Of a stretch of 39,755 nt of DNA, positions 22,472 through 32,229 are shown piece by piece (position 1 is the first letter of the stretch; each line of letters begins with the position of its first letter). The notes below the pieces were generated by a model. That model did not search any database, was not told the DNA's origin, and saw only the letters and a program-made list of their open reading frames with translations. The position numbers were made by a program, and so were the translations under genes. Source of the DNA: Clostridioides difficile CD160 (lineage in GTDB: Bacteria > Bacillota > Clostridia > Peptostreptococcales > Peptostreptococcaceae). The stretch lies in assembly GCF_000449425.2 (NCBI RefSeq), contig NZ_AVHW01000024.1, positions 1 through 39,755 of the forward strand, read 5' to 3'.

Positions 22472-23545
22472 ATGGAAAAGTCAAAAGTATATTTTTGTGA
22501 CTTATACTCAAATTCGCAAAATAAAAATGTGCCAAACAATGTAAGAAGATTATTTGATATAGCAGGATTCAAAGATTTAATAGGAAAGAATGACCAAGTA
22601 GCAATCAAACTTCACTTTGGAGAAAAAGGAAATACTACATATATGAGTCCTGTAGCAGTCAGACAAGTGGTTGATAAGATTAAAGATTGCGAAGGAAAGC
22701 CATTTTTAACAGATACAAATACATTATATACAGGAAGTAGAACAAATTCTGTAGACCATCTTACAACAGCTATAGAAAATGGTTTTGCTTATGCAGTGGT
22801 AAATGCACCAGTAATAATTGCAGATGGATTGTATAGTAGAAATTATGAAAATGTACAAATAGATAAAAAACATTTTGAAAGTGTGAAAATAGGTGGAGAA
22901 ATTTATAATTCTTCTGCAATGATAGTAATGAGTCATTTTAAAGGTCATGAAGCAGCAGGTTTTGGAGGAGCATTAAAAAATTTAGCTATGGGATGTGCAA
23001 GTGCAGCAGGAAAGCAAATGCAACATTCTGATGTTACTCCAGTAGTAAAGGAGAAGAAGTGTATAGGTTGTGGAAAGTGTGTTAATTCTTGTCCTACAAA
23101 AGCTATAAGTATAGTAGATAAGAAGGCAATTATAGATTCTGATGTGTGTTATGGATGTGGAGAATGTCCAACTGTCTGTCCAACTAGAGCAGTAACTATA
23201 CAATGGGAAAGTGACTCAGATGTGTTTGTTGAAAAGATGGCAGAATACGCTTATGGAGCAGTATCAAATAAAAAAGATAAGGTAGGATATATAACTTTTG
23301 TCATGAATGTAACTCCACTTTGTGACTGTGTACCTTGGTCAGGTAGACCTATTGCACATGATATAGGAATATTAGCATCAACAGACCCAGTAGCTATTGA
23401 ACAAGCATGTTATGATTTGATTTGTAAGGAGATGGGTCATGATGTGTTCAAACATGAGCATCCTCATGTAAATGGAACTAGAATAATAGACTATGCATGT
23501 GAAATGGGCATGGGAAGTAAAGAATATGAATTAATAAAATTATAA
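22472..23545 (+). CDS. DUF362 protein with two [4Fe-4S] clusters
   Basis: A 357-residue ferredoxin-like protein with DUF362 halves at both ends. Cluster motifs are Cys197-Cys200-Cys203-Cys207 (CIGCGKCVNSCP) and Cys226-Cys229-Cys232-Cys236 (CYGCGECPTVCP), a bacterial two-cluster ferredoxin domain. MSHFKGHEAAGFGGALKN and the C-terminal DPVAIEQACYDLI are diagnostic of DUF362. These proteins are common in anaerobes and are presumed electron carriers or iron-sulfur enzymes of unknown reaction. AAAGGGGTG precedes the ATG. Confidence 0.88.
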   Translation: MEKSKVYFCDLYSNSQNKNVPNNVRRLFDIAGFKDLIGKNDQVAIKLHFGEKGNTTYMSPVAVRQVVDKIKDCEGKPFLTDTNTLYTGSRTNSVDHLTTAIENGFAYAVVNAPVIIADGLYSRNYENVQIDKKHFESVKIGGEIYNSSAMIVMSHFKGHEAAGFGGALKNLAMGCASAAGKQMQHSDVTPVVKEKKCIGCGKCVNSCPTKAISIVDKKAIIDSDVCYGCGECPTVCPTRAVTIQWESDSDVFVEKMAEYAYGAVSNKKDKVGYITFVMNVTPLCDCVPWSGRPIAHDIGILASTDPVAIEQACYDLICKEMGHDVFKHEHPHVNGTRIIDYACEMGMGSKEYELIKL

Positions 23546-23614
23546 GAATAGTAGGGCTTAGATGCATATAATGATTGTAAGAGAAATTTAAAAGTATCAA
23601 AGGAGTATGCATTT

Positions 23615-23878
23615 ATGAAAATTTACTATGAGAAAGAAAACAGCAAGAAAGCAAATGTAAACAATATTCCAAGTGTATTTGCATTTAATTTTCTAAGAAA
23701 CTTTTTAACTAGCAAAGAGTATGAGGAAACTAGAAAAGAATATTTTATAAATAATCTAACAAAAAGTCAGGTTAATCAAGCTATGAAGGATTTAAAATGG
23801 CTATTTAGAGAGTATGAAGGCTTAGAGGTTGTTACAATGGAAAGCTTGGATGGAGTTAAGACAAGAATAGTTTTATAA
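23615..23878 (+). CDS. Small hypothetical protein, 87 aa
   Basis: A basic protein with AAAGGAG upstream of the ATG. It has no recognised family. The region LTKSQVNQAMKDLKWLFREYE is helical and could be part of a DNA-binding or protein-binding domain. It is 69 bases after the DUF362 gene and has its own terminator, so the two might be cotranscribed. Confidence 0.5.
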   Translation: MKIYYEKENSKKANVNNIPSVFAFNFLRNFLTSKEYEETRKEYFINNLTKSQVNQAMKDLKWLFREYEGLEVVTMESLDGVKTRIVL

Positions 23879-23906
23879 ATTAATAAGAATGATTCTTTAA
23901 TAAAAA

Positions 23907-23974
23907 ATACTGTTTTAATAATGATACGTATAAGATATTATACAAATGCTATTTTAGAACAGTATCTTTTTTGT
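23907..23974 (+). terminator. Terminator after the 87-residue gene
   Basis: AATACTGTT (from 23907) pairs with AACAGTAT (to about 23966) across a larger folded loop and is followed by CTTTTTTG. Confidence 0.55.
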
Positions 23975-24045
23975 GTAATAGTAAACCTATATATTAAATA
24001 AAGTTGACCAATAAATGCTGTCTATGTAATACTATATATAATAAG

Positions 24046-24074
24046 TAAACTATATAAAAAATATAAGTTGACAA
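24046..24074. promoter_or_regulatory. Possible BirA operator upstream of bioB
   Basis: GTAAACT (24046-24052) and AGTTGAC (24066-24072) are inverted half-sites differing at one position, flanked by AA and AA. The layout resembles TTGTNAAC-spacer-GTTNACAA biotin operators, although the spacing is about one base shorter than usual. It follows a TATAAT at 24038. Confidence 0.4.
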
Positions 24075-24086
24075 ATAGGAGGATAT

Positions 24087-25064
24087 ATGGAAAAATACAT
24101 AGTCAAATTAAAAAATAAAATATTGAGTGGAAAAGAAATAAATTATGAAGAAGCTCTTAATTTAATAAGTATTGATACAAATAACAAAAACAATTTTGAT
24201 ATCCTATTAAAATCTGCAAATGAAATAAGAGAATATTTTATGGGAAGAAAAGTGGACTTATGTACAATAATGAATGCTAAATCTGGCAAATGTAGTGAAG
24301 ACTGCAAATTTTGTGCACAATCATCTCATTATAAAACGGGGATAGAAGAATATTCATTGCTAGATTATAATGAGATTTTAAAGAGAGCTAAAGAAATGGA
24401 AAATAAAGGAGTACATAGATTCTCTTTGGTTACAAGTGGTAAAGGGATGACAGGAAAAGAGTTTAATGATATTTTAAATATTTATGAAGGATTGAGAGAA
24501 AATACTAATTTAAAATTATGTGCATCTTTAGGTATTATAGATTATGAACAAGCTAAAAAGCTAAAATCAGCAGGTGTGGCTACATATCACCATAATGTTG
24601 AGACATCAAAAGATAATTTTGATAATATATGTACAACGCATACTTATAAGGATAGAATAAGAACAATTGAAGATGCTAAAAAAGCTGGATTAGATGTATG
24701 TGTAGGTGGAATAATAGGAATGAATGAAAGTAAAGAACAAAGACTAAAAATGGCTTTTGAAATACGAGAATTAAATGTAAAATCAATCCCAATAAACATT
24801 TTAAATCCTATTAAGAATACTCCTATGGAAAATTATAATGTATTAGAACCAATGGAAATATTAAAAACGACAGCAGTATTTAGGTTCATAATTCCCAATA
24901 CATACATAAGATATGCTGGTGGAAGGTTATCATTAAAAGGATATGACAAAGTTGGATTTAATGGTGGTGTAAATTCTGCAATTGTAGGTGATTATTTAAC
25001 AACTGTCGGAAATAGTATTGAAAATGATAAAAAAATGATTATAGAACAAGGACTTGAATTTTGA
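24087..25064 (+). CDS. bioB: Biotin synthase
   Basis: A 325-residue radical SAM enzyme converting dethiobiotin to biotin by sulfur insertion. Cluster cysteines are Cys69, Cys73 and Cys76 (CSEDCKFC), following NAKSGK. The YHHNVET, CVGGIIGM and IPINILNPIKNTP blocks and YIRYAGGR near the C-terminus are all characteristic. GGAGG lies just upstream of the ATG. No other biotin synthesis gene (bioA, bioD, bioF) is beside it, so it is probably used to complete biotin from imported precursor. A strong terminator follows. Confidence 0.95.
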   Translation: MEKYIVKLKNKILSGKEINYEEALNLISIDTNNKNNFDILLKSANEIREYFMGRKVDLCTIMNAKSGKCSEDCKFCAQSSHYKTGIEEYSLLDYNEILKRAKEMENKGVHRFSLVTSGKGMTGKEFNDILNIYEGLRENTNLKLCASLGIIDYEQAKKLKSAGVATYHHNVETSKDNFDNICTTHTYKDRIRTIEDAKKAGLDVCVGGIIGMNESKEQRLKMAFEIRELNVKSIPINILNPIKNTPMENYNVLEPMEILKTTAVFRFIIPNTYIRYAGGRLSLKGYDKVGFNGGVNSAIVGDYLTTVGNSIENDKKMIIEQGLEF

Positions 25065-25081
25065 TAAAGATTACTTAAATT

Positions 25082-25130
25082 AATTAGTATACTTTTAAAT
25101 AATAATAAAAGTATATTAATTTTTTTTTGC
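25082..25130 (+). terminator. Terminator of bioB
   Basis: AATTAGTATACTTTT (25082-25096) pairs with AAAAGTATATTAATT (25107-25121, one G-T pair), then a run of T. Confidence 0.8.
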
Positions 25131-25212
25131 ATATTAATTAAAATATTAAAATTGAATTATAAATTGCAGTATTTCGAAAAATGAGAAAAATATCAAAATT
25201 TATATAAAATAG

Positions 25213-25270
25213 TTGCAAAGGAAAAAAGGATGTGCTAATATCTAGGTAACCGGTTAAGTAAAACGGTTTC
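25213..25270 (+). promoter_or_regulatory. Promoter and RbsR operator of the rbs operon
   Basis: TTGCAA (25213-25218), 17 bp, TAATAT (25236-25241). The LacI-type palindrome TAACCGGTTA (25247-25256) lies at the start site. A related half-palindrome AAACGGTTTC (25261-25270) follows and could be a second site or a CcpA cre. Confidence 0.7.
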
Positions 25271-25292
25271 CTAAACTATGGGGGTGAACTTC

Positions 25293-26306
25293 TTGAGTAT
25301 TACTATAAAAGAAATTGGCGAATTGGCTGGTGTTTCTAAAACAACTGTGTCAAAAGTCATTAATAATAAAGATGAAAATATAAGTAAAGCAACAAGAGAA
25401 AAAATTTTGAAAATAATGAAAGAAAAAAATTATGTACCAAATAAATTAGCACAAAGTCTAGTAACTAAAAAAACTAATACTATAGGGCTTCTTATACCAG
25501 ATATACGAAATCCATTTTTTACAGATGTATCAAGAGGCGTAGAAGATAAAGCTAATGAAGAAGGTTACAACATAATCTTATGTAATACAGATGAAGATGC
25601 TAAAAAAGAATATGAAGGTATAAGAACATTATCAGAGAGAATGATAGATGGAATTATATTTGCAGCTTCTTCAAATACAAACTGGAAAGAGGCAAATTAT
25701 AAAGACATAAAAATACCAACAGTATTAATTGATAAAAAAATAAGTATGAACAAAGAGACTTTAAAAGGAATAGTTAAAATAAACAACTTTGAAGGCGCAT
25801 ATATAGCTACAAAACATTTATTAGATATTGGAAGTAAGAAAATAATATACCTAAGTGGTCCACTTCAAAATGAAATAGCAGTAGATAGATTAGAAGGATA
25901 TAAAAAGGCTCTAATTGAGCGTGCTTTAAGTTATAACTCTGATTATGTGTTTGAAGGAAAATATAAAATTGAATGGGGACAAGAATTTATAAAAAATCTA
26001 GAGAAGATAGATTTTGATTCAATATTTTGTGCAAATGATTTGATTGCAATAGGTGTTATAAGAGGGCTTAAGGAAAGAGGATTAAATATACCAAATGATG
26101 TAAATGTTGTAGGATTTGATGATATCCAGACATCTAGTCTAATAAGTCCCTCTCTTACAACAGTGAGACAGCCATCTTATGACATAGGATACAAGGCTAG
26201 TGAAATACTGATAAATTGTTTAAGAGGAGAGAAAAAAGAATCATTTGATGAGTTAATTTTTAAGCCAGAACTAGTTATAAGAGATTCAACAAAAGATAAT
26301 GAATAA
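25293..26306 (+). CDS. rbsR: LacI-family repressor of the rbs operon
   Basis: A LacI-family repressor of 337 residues if the TTG at 25293 is used. The frame opens at ATG 25278, but the GGGGGTGA that follows that ATG is an ideal ribosome site for the TTG, and the product then begins MSITIKEIGELAGVSKTTV as in the LacI family. The HTH is in residues 3-25. The remaining part is a periplasmic-binding-like domain (NTIGLLIPDIRNPFF, FDGIIFAASS-like, and the conserved VVGFDD). It is first in the operon rbsR-rbsK-rbsB-rbsA-rbsC and probably binds the palindrome at 25247. The probable inducer is ribose or a ribose-like sugar. Confidence 0.9.
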   Translation: MSITIKEIGELAGVSKTTVSKVINNKDENISKATREKILKIMKEKNYVPNKLAQSLVTKKTNTIGLLIPDIRNPFFTDVSRGVEDKANEEGYNIILCNTDEDAKKEYEGIRTLSERMIDGIIFAASSNTNWKEANYKDIKIPTVLIDKKISMNKETLKGIVKINNFEGAYIATKHLLDIGSKKIIYLSGPLQNEIAVDRLEGYKKALIERALSYNSDYVFEGKYKIEWGQEFIKNLEKIDFDSIFCANDLIAIGVIRGLKERGLNIPNDVNVVGFDDIQTSSLISPSLTTVRQPSYDIGYKASEILINCLRGEKKESFDELIFKPELVIRDSTKDNE

Positions 26307-26347
26307 CAGCATGAAAGACATAAATAGATATGTAAAGGAGTAATGTA

Positions 26348-27241
26348 ATGGGAAACATAGTTGTCATAGGAAGTGTAAACATGGACATGGTATGTTCTGT
26401 AGATAAAAGACCAGAAAAAGGAGAAACAGTGCTAGGTAATAGCTTTTTCACATCACCTGGTGGAAAAGGTGCTAATCAAGCTATTTCAGCATCTAAGCTA
26501 GGAGCAAATGTAAAAATGATATCATGTGTAGGTGAAGATAGCTTAGGTGAGGAATTAATAAGAAATTTTAGAAATAATAAAGTCGATTATAGCCTAGTAT
26601 CTAGAGATAAACATAAAAGCTCTGGTGTTGCGGTCATAACACTATGTGAAAATGATAATAGTATTGTTGTTGTGGCAGGGACTAATGAATTAGTAGATAT
26701 AGAATTGATTAAAAAGAATGAAGAAGAGATAAAGAATGCAGATATAGTATTACTACAATTAGAGATTCCATTGGAAACAATAAATTATGTGGTGAATTTC
26801 TGTTTTGAAAATAAGATAAAAGTTTTAGTAAATCCAGCACCTGCAATAAAATTAGATAGAGATATAATAGAAAAAGTAACTTACTTAACACCAAATGAAC
26901 ATGAATATAAGGTAGTTTTTGATACAGAGGAAGAAATAGAGGAAATATTAAAAAAATATCCTAATAAACTTGTGATAACAGAAGGAAAAAATGGAGCTAG
27001 ATTTTATGATGGTAAGGAAATTAAACATGTATCCTGTATAAAGGTTGATGTCCAAGACACGACAGGGGCAGGAGATACATTTAATGGAGCATTGTCGGTG
27101 GCTATAACAGAAGGTAAAAATCTATATACAGCAGTAGAATATGCAGTAGTAGCATCAGGTCTTTCTGTAACAAAATTAGGAGCACAATCTGGTATGCCTT
27201 ATAAAGAAGATGTTGAAAAATATTTAAATATTAATAAATAA
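26348..27241 (+). CDS. rbsK: Ribokinase
   Basis: A 297-residue PfkB-family kinase, ATP + ribose to ribose 5-phosphate. VIGSVNMDMV opens the protein, the GGKGANQA motif (about 38-45) binds the sugar, and DTTGAGDTFNGAL (about 236-248) holds the anion hole and catalytic Asp. AAAGGAG is upstream, and the gene follows rbsR by 41 bases. It feeds imported ribose into the pentose phosphate pathway. Confidence 0.93.
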   Translation: MGNIVVIGSVNMDMVCSVDKRPEKGETVLGNSFFTSPGGKGANQAISASKLGANVKMISCVGEDSLGEELIRNFRNNKVDYSLVSRDKHKSSGVAVITLCENDNSIVVVAGTNELVDIELIKKNEEEIKNADIVLLQLEIPLETINYVVNFCFENKIKVLVNPAPAIKLDRDIIEKVTYLTPNEHEYKVVFDTEEEIEEILKKYPNKLVITEGKNGARFYDGKEIKHVSCIKVDVQDTTGAGDTFNGALSVAITEGKNLYTAVEYAVVASGLSVTKLGAQSGMPYKEDVEKYLNINK

Positions 27242-27288
27242 AAATCTAATTTGTTCAAACTTAAAACTATTAAAAATGGAGGTTAATT

Positions 27289-28251
27289 ATGAGAGTGAGA
27301 AAAATTTTATCTTTAGGAATTGCTGGAACACTAGCAATAGGAATGCTAACAGGATGTTCAATGGAAGGGCCAAGTAAATCAGACAACAAAGGTAGTTCAG
27401 ACAAGAAAGATTTAACTATAGGAGTATCTACAATAACTCTTCAGCATCAATTTTTTATAGACATTGATGAGGGAATAAAAGAAAAAGCCAAAGAGTTAGG
27501 TGTAAAAGTTATAGTAAATGACCCAGACCAAGATGTAGCTAAGCAAACATCAGCAATAGAAGATTTTATACAACAAAATGTGAATGGAATGATAGTGCTT
27601 GGAACAGATAACTCAGCTATAGTACCAGCAGTAGAAGGAGCTTTTGAAAAAATGCCAGTAGTTACAGTAGATGCTGTATTAAATACTGAGAATATTACAA
27701 GTTACGTAGGAACAGTTAGTTATGATGCTGGTAAAAAGCTAGGGGAATACACTAAAAAGTACATTGATGAAAAATTAGGTGGAAAATCAGAAATAGCCAT
27801 AGTAACAGATTTAAAATCTCAAATACAAATGCAAAGAATAGATGGATTTAAGGATGCATTAAAAGGTTCAGCAAATGTTAAAATATTAAATTCACAACCA
27901 GGATATGATAGAGAAGAATCTCTTAATACAGTAGAAAACTTAATACAATCTAATCCAGATGTAGATATAATATATGCAACAGCTGAAAATAGTGTACTAG
28001 GAGCTAAAGCTGCACTTGAATCTGCGAAGAATAAAGATGTTAAGATAGTAGGATTTGACTTAACTGAAGAAGCAGCAAGTGGAATAACAGATGGAACTAT
28101 TCTTGCAATGATTCAGCAACAACCTAAGGAAATGGGTCGTTTAGCTGTAGAAGCAGTAGTAAAAGCTATAAAAGGTGAAAAGGTAGAAAAAAATATACCA
28201 GTACCAGCTTTACTTTATGATAAAGAAAATATAAAAGACTTTAAGAATTAG
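27289..28251 (+). CDS. rbsB: Ribose-type ABC transporter substrate-binding lipoprotein
   Basis: A 320-residue lipoprotein. The signal peptide ends in LTGC, with the lipidated cysteine at residue 23. The mature domain is periplasmic-binding-protein type 1 (LTIGVSTITLQHQFFIDI, VIVNDPDQDVAKQ, MPVVTVDAV, VGFDLTEEAASGI), resembling RbsB/ALSB. It captures the sugar outside the membrane for RbsAC. Gene order and ABC partners support ribose, but a different pentose or nucleoside is possible. Confidence 0.9.
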   Translation: MRVRKILSLGIAGTLAIGMLTGCSMEGPSKSDNKGSSDKKDLTIGVSTITLQHQFFIDIDEGIKEKAKELGVKVIVNDPDQDVAKQTSAIEDFIQQNVNGMIVLGTDNSAIVPAVEGAFEKMPVVTVDAVLNTENITSYVGTVSYDAGKKLGEYTKKYIDEKLGGKSEIAIVTDLKSQIQMQRIDGFKDALKGSANVKILNSQPGYDREESLNTVENLIQSNPDVDIIYATAENSVLGAKAALESAKNKDVKIVGFDLTEEAASGITDGTILAMIQQQPKEMGRLAVEAVVKAIKGEKVEKNIPVPALLYDKENIKDFKN

Positions 28252-28304
28252 TAAAATAAAATAAGATTATTTGAAAGAAATCCTATTTAAAAAGGAGTGT
28301 CATT

Positions 28305-29816
28305 ATGAGTAATACAATTCTGAAGTTAAGTAATATTGCTAAAGAATTTCCTGGCGTTAGAGCATTAGATAATGTTAATTTTGAGCTATTTCATGGTGAA
28401 GTCCATGCACTACTGGGTGAAAATGGTGCTGGTAAATCAACAATGATAAAGATTTTAACTGGTGCACACTCAAAAACTTCTGGTAAATTCATTTTTGAAG
28501 GTAAAGAAATAGAGAATATATCACCAGATGTTTCTAAGAAGATAGGTATAAATGCAATCTATCAGGAATTAACAGTATTTGATGAATTGACAGTAGCACA
28601 AAATATTTTTATGGGAAAAGAAATAAATGGTAAAGTCTTAACTAACGATAAAAAAATGAATGAAGAGGCTAAAAAGATTTTTGACAATATGGGAATAGAT
28701 ATAAATCCAAATGGTCTAGTCAAAGAGCTTAGTATAGCTCAAAAACAAATGGTAGAAATAGCAAGAGTTTTATCATCAGAGACTAAGGTATTAATAATGG
28801 ATGAGCCTACATCTTCAATAAGTAAAAAAGAAACTGAAATACTTTTTAGACTTATAAATGATTTAAAAGATAGTGGAGTTAGCATAATATATATATCTCA
28901 TAGGATGGAAGAACTTTTTGAGATTTGCGACAGAATTACTATAATGCGAGATGGGAAAACGATTTCGACTTTGAATACTAAAGAGGTATCATCTGAGGAG
29001 GAATTAGTTAATTTAATGATAGATAGAAAGCTAGACCAATTTTTCCCTAAAAGAGATGTAGAGATAAAAGAAGAGATTATGAGAGTGGAAGGTCTGACTA
29101 AGAACAACGTTTTTAATGACATCAGCTTTAATATAAGAAAAGGTGAAATATTGGGAATAGGTGGATTAGTTGGAAGCAAGAGAAGTGAAATAGTAGAAGC
29201 TATATTTGGACTTAGAACATATGATTATGGGAAAATATATTTAAATAATAAAGAAATAAAATTTAAAACACCATCAGATGCCATTGAAAATGGACTAGGA
29301 CTAATAACAGAAGATAGAAAAGGTACTGGATTGTTTTTACAGATGAGTGTCAAAGAAAATACAACTATGGCTGGATTAAAAAAGATATCTAAATTTAAAT
29401 CAGTTATAGACAGAAAAAAGGAAAAAGAAGTACTAGAAAAATACATAGATGCATTGAAGATAAAAACGCCACATATGAACCAAGTTATACAAAGTTTAAG
29501 TGGTGGGAACCAACAAAAAGCTATAATAGCAAGATGGCTTTTATTACAACCAGATATATTAATTATGGACGAACCAACTAGAGGCATAGATGTAAATGCT
29601 AAAGCAGAGATATACAATCTAATGGGAGATTTAGTAGAGAGTGGTGTAAGTATCATAATGATATCTTCTGAAATACCAGAATTAATATCAATGAGTGACA
29701 GGATAATGGTTATGAGAGAAGGTCATATAAGTGGATTTTTAGAAGGTGAAGAAATGGTTGAAAATAATGTATTAAAATTGGCTTTCGGAGGTAAAACTAA
29801 TGAGTTCAATAACTAA
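28305..29816 (+). CDS. rbsA: Ribose-type ABC transporter, double ATP-binding protein
   Basis: A 503-residue fused two-domain ATPase of the CUT2 family. The first Walker A is GENGAGKST (about 39-47), with signature LSIAQKQ and Walker B VLIMDEPTSS. In the second domain the Walker A is degenerate (GLVGSKRSE), as expected for RbsA. Its signature is LSGGNQQK, and its Walker B is DILIMDEPTRGID. The stop overlaps the start of the permease gene by 17 bases, so the two are translationally coupled. Confidence 0.94.
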   Translation: MSNTILKLSNIAKEFPGVRALDNVNFELFHGEVHALLGENGAGKSTMIKILTGAHSKTSGKFIFEGKEIENISPDVSKKIGINAIYQELTVFDELTVAQNIFMGKEINGKVLTNDKKMNEEAKKIFDNMGIDINPNGLVKELSIAQKQMVEIARVLSSETKVLIMDEPTSSISKKETEILFRLINDLKDSGVSIIYISHRMEELFEICDRITIMRDGKTISTLNTKEVSSEEELVNLMIDRKLDQFFPKRDVEIKEEIMRVEGLTKNNVFNDISFNIRKGEILGIGGLVGSKRSEIVEAIFGLRTYDYGKIYLNNKEIKFKTPSDAIENGLGLITEDRKGTGLFLQMSVKENTTMAGLKKISKFKSVIDRKKEKEVLEKYIDALKIKTPHMNQVIQSLSGGNQQKAIIARWLLLQPDILIMDEPTRGIDVNAKAEIYNLMGDLVESGVSIIMISSEIPELISMSDRIMVMREGHISGFLEGEEMVENNVLKLAFGGKTNEFNN

Positions 29817-30798
29817 GCATAAAGAAGATAATCCATCTCCATTATTAACAAAATTAACAAGTGCATTTAGAGACCAGGGGAGTGCAGCTATAGGACTTGT
29901 AATAATTTTTATAATAATGAGTGTAGCTTCATCTAATTTTTTAACTTTAGATAATTTAATTAACGTTGGAAGACAAATATCAATAAACGCAATTCTTGCA
30001 GTAGGTATGACGTTTGTAATAATTACTGGAGGAATAGATTTAAGTGTAGGAGCAGTAATTGCTCTAGTAGGTACATTTTGGGCTACAACAGTAGTAAATT
30101 ATAATGCACCTATATGGGTAGGTATGATACTTGCATTGGCAATAGGGACAATATTAGGCGTTATAAAAGGTGCAATTATTTCAACTCAAAAACTACCGCC
30201 ATTCATTGTAACTTTAGCCATGTTGACGATAATAAGTGGAGCAAGTTTTGTATTCACAGGAGGAAGACCTATATCAGTAAACACAGATGCATTTAAGATG
30301 CTAGGTAGAGGATATGTTGGACCAATACCAATACCAGTTATAATTATGATTATAGTTGTAATAGCAGGTCATTTTCTATTAAAAAGAACTAATTTTGGAC
30401 GCCATGTACATGCAGTAGGTGGGAATGAAGAAGCTGCTAGATTATGTGGAGTAAAAGTAAATAAAGTAATAGTAAAAGTATATGCACTAGCTGGATTACT
30501 GACAGCATTGGCTGGAATAATACTATCATCACGTTTGGCATCAGGTTCACCAACTGTTGGAGATGGAGCAGAGTTGGATGCTATAGCAGCAGTTGTGCTT
30601 GGTGGTACTAACATGATGGGTGGTTCTGGTTCTATAGTAGGGACATGCATAGGTGTTGGAATAATAGGAATATTAGGAAATGGTCTAAACCTACTAAGTG
30701 TATCTTCATATAATCAAATGATTATAAAAGGGTTGGTAATGTTATTTGCTATATGGATAAATAATATAAAATTAAAAAAATCAGCTAAATCCAAATAA
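29800..30798 (+). CDS. rbsC: Ribose-type ABC transporter permease
   Basis: A 332-residue membrane protein with about eight to ten hydrophobic segments. NAILAVGMTFVIITGGIDLSVG is the diagnostic CUT2 permease block, followed by GGNEEAARLCGVKV (EAA-type coupling loop) and GGTNMMGGSGS. It starts within the end of rbsA with its own GGAGG site. The operon ends here or runs on into the peptidase genes after a 149-bp gap without an obvious terminator. Confidence 0.94.
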   Translation: MSSITKHKEDNPSPLLTKLTSAFRDQGSAAIGLVIIFIIMSVASSNFLTLDNLINVGRQISINAILAVGMTFVIITGGIDLSVGAVIALVGTFWATTVVNYNAPIWVGMILALAIGTILGVIKGAIISTQKLPPFIVTLAMLTIISGASFVFTGGRPISVNTDAFKMLGRGYVGPIPIPVIIMIIVVIAGHFLLKRTNFGRHVHAVGGNEEAARLCGVKVNKVIVKVYALAGLLTALAGIILSSRLASGSPTVGDGAELDAIAAVVLGGTNMMGGSGSIVGTCIGVGIIGILGNGLNLLSVSSYNQMIIKGLVMLFAIWINNIKLKKSAKSK

Positions 30799-30947
30799 TA
30801 TTTAAATTTTAGCTAGTGAATTATAAAAATTATTACGCTTTTGAATATGCTAAACGAAAATATGGTAAGTGAAAAAATTTATTATCGTTTAAGTATAGGG
30901 TGTTAGATTTGAAATTTTAAATGTAAAAATAAATCTTAGGAGGAAAT

Positions 30948-32210
30948 ATGAAAAAAATTCTCTTAGATACACTAAATAATAAAAAACAAGAATATATAGA
31001 TTATTTAAAAGAACTTGTAAGCATAAAGACTGAAGATATTGGACATGGAATATTAGGTGGATTTGAAAAAGAGGGACAAGAATTTATTGAGAAACTTGCA
31101 AATGACATAGGTTTTAGTGTAGATAGACAAGAAATGAGTGAAGAACTAATTAAAAAAGCAAAAGATACATATAAAGAAGGAAACCTAGGTCACAATTATA
31201 AAGATAGATATAATTTAATTTGCAAATACAGTGATAATTTATCTGGCAAGACAATTGTATTTAATGGTCATGTAGACACTATGCCACCTGGTGATATAAG
31301 TAAGTGGAAATATAATCCATACTGTGGGACAGAAGATAATGGTAAACTTTATGGTCTTGGAACCGCAGATATGAAATCTGGGCTTATAGCATCAATATTA
31401 GCTGTAAAGCTTATAAAAGATAGTGGTTTAAATGTACCTGGCAATGTAAAAATAATGTCAGTAGTAGATGAAGAAGGTGGTGGAAATGGCACTATAAATG
31501 TAGTTATGAATGGAATTGATGGTGATTACTGTGTAATTTGTGAACCATCAGAACAGAATTTAATAATTGCACATATGGGGTTTGTATTCTTTGAAGTTGA
31601 GGTTAAAGGGATATCTCTTCACTGTGGTAGTAAGTGGGAGGGTGTTAATGCAATAGAGAAGGCTATGTTACTGCTTCAAGATATAAAAGAATTAGAACAT
31701 AACTGGCTTATGATATATAAACATCCACTATTACCCTCACCTACAATAAATTTGGGTGTAATAAATGGTGGAACAGCAGGTTCTACTGTGCCAGATAAGT
31801 GTGTATTCAATTTGTGTGTACACTTCTTACCAAATAGAATGAGCTATGAACAAGTTGTAAACGATGTAACCAATATCATAATGACAAGGGCTAATGGAGA
31901 TTTGTGGCTTAAAGATAATAAGCCAAATATAAACATATATCAATCAGGATTAGGTTTTGAGATGGATAAGAATTCTGATTTTGTAGTGAAGGCACATAAA
32001 ATACTAGAAGATGTTTTAGAGAAAAAATTAGAAATAAAAGGTTCGACAGCTGGAAATGATGCGAGATTGATGAAAAACTTAGCTAAAATACCAACATTAA
32101 TATTGGGACCAGGCTCAATAGAACAATGCCATTCAATAGATGAGTATGTTGAAATCAATGAGTATTTAGACAGTATACTTATGTATGCAAGTCTAATATT
32201 AAACTTATAA
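30948..32210 (+). CDS. M20-family metallopeptidase (ArgE/DapE type)
   Basis: A 420-residue zinc aminoacylase/deacylase. FNGHVDTMPPGD gives zinc ligand His108 and catalytic Asp110, GTADMKSG gives Asp141, and VDEEGGG gives Glu175/176. A C-terminal His in the SIEQCHSIDEYV segment completes the site. The dimerisation domain lies between. It cleaves an amide-linked acyl or amino acid group, and the exact substrate is not readable. TAGGAGG lies upstream. It is followed by a GATase-like protein and an AbgB-like enzyme, a possible amide-catabolism unit behind the rbs genes. Confidence 0.88.
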   Translation: MKKILLDTLNNKKQEYIDYLKELVSIKTEDIGHGILGGFEKEGQEFIEKLANDIGFSVDRQEMSEELIKKAKDTYKEGNLGHNYKDRYNLICKYSDNLSGKTIVFNGHVDTMPPGDISKWKYNPYCGTEDNGKLYGLGTADMKSGLIASILAVKLIKDSGLNVPGNVKIMSVVDEEGGGNGTINVVMNGIDGDYCVICEPSEQNLIIAHMGFVFFEVEVKGISLHCGSKWEGVNAIEKAMLLLQDIKELEHNWLMIYKHPLLPSPTINLGVINGGTAGSTVPDKCVFNLCVHFLPNRMSYEQVVNDVTNIIMTRANGDLWLKDNKPNINIYQSGLGFEMDKNSDFVVKAHKILEDVLEKKLEIKGSTAGNDARLMKNLAKIPTLILGPGSIEQCHSIDEYVEINEYLDSILMYASLILNL

Positions 32211-32229
32211 AAGTAGGAGGAATATATAA

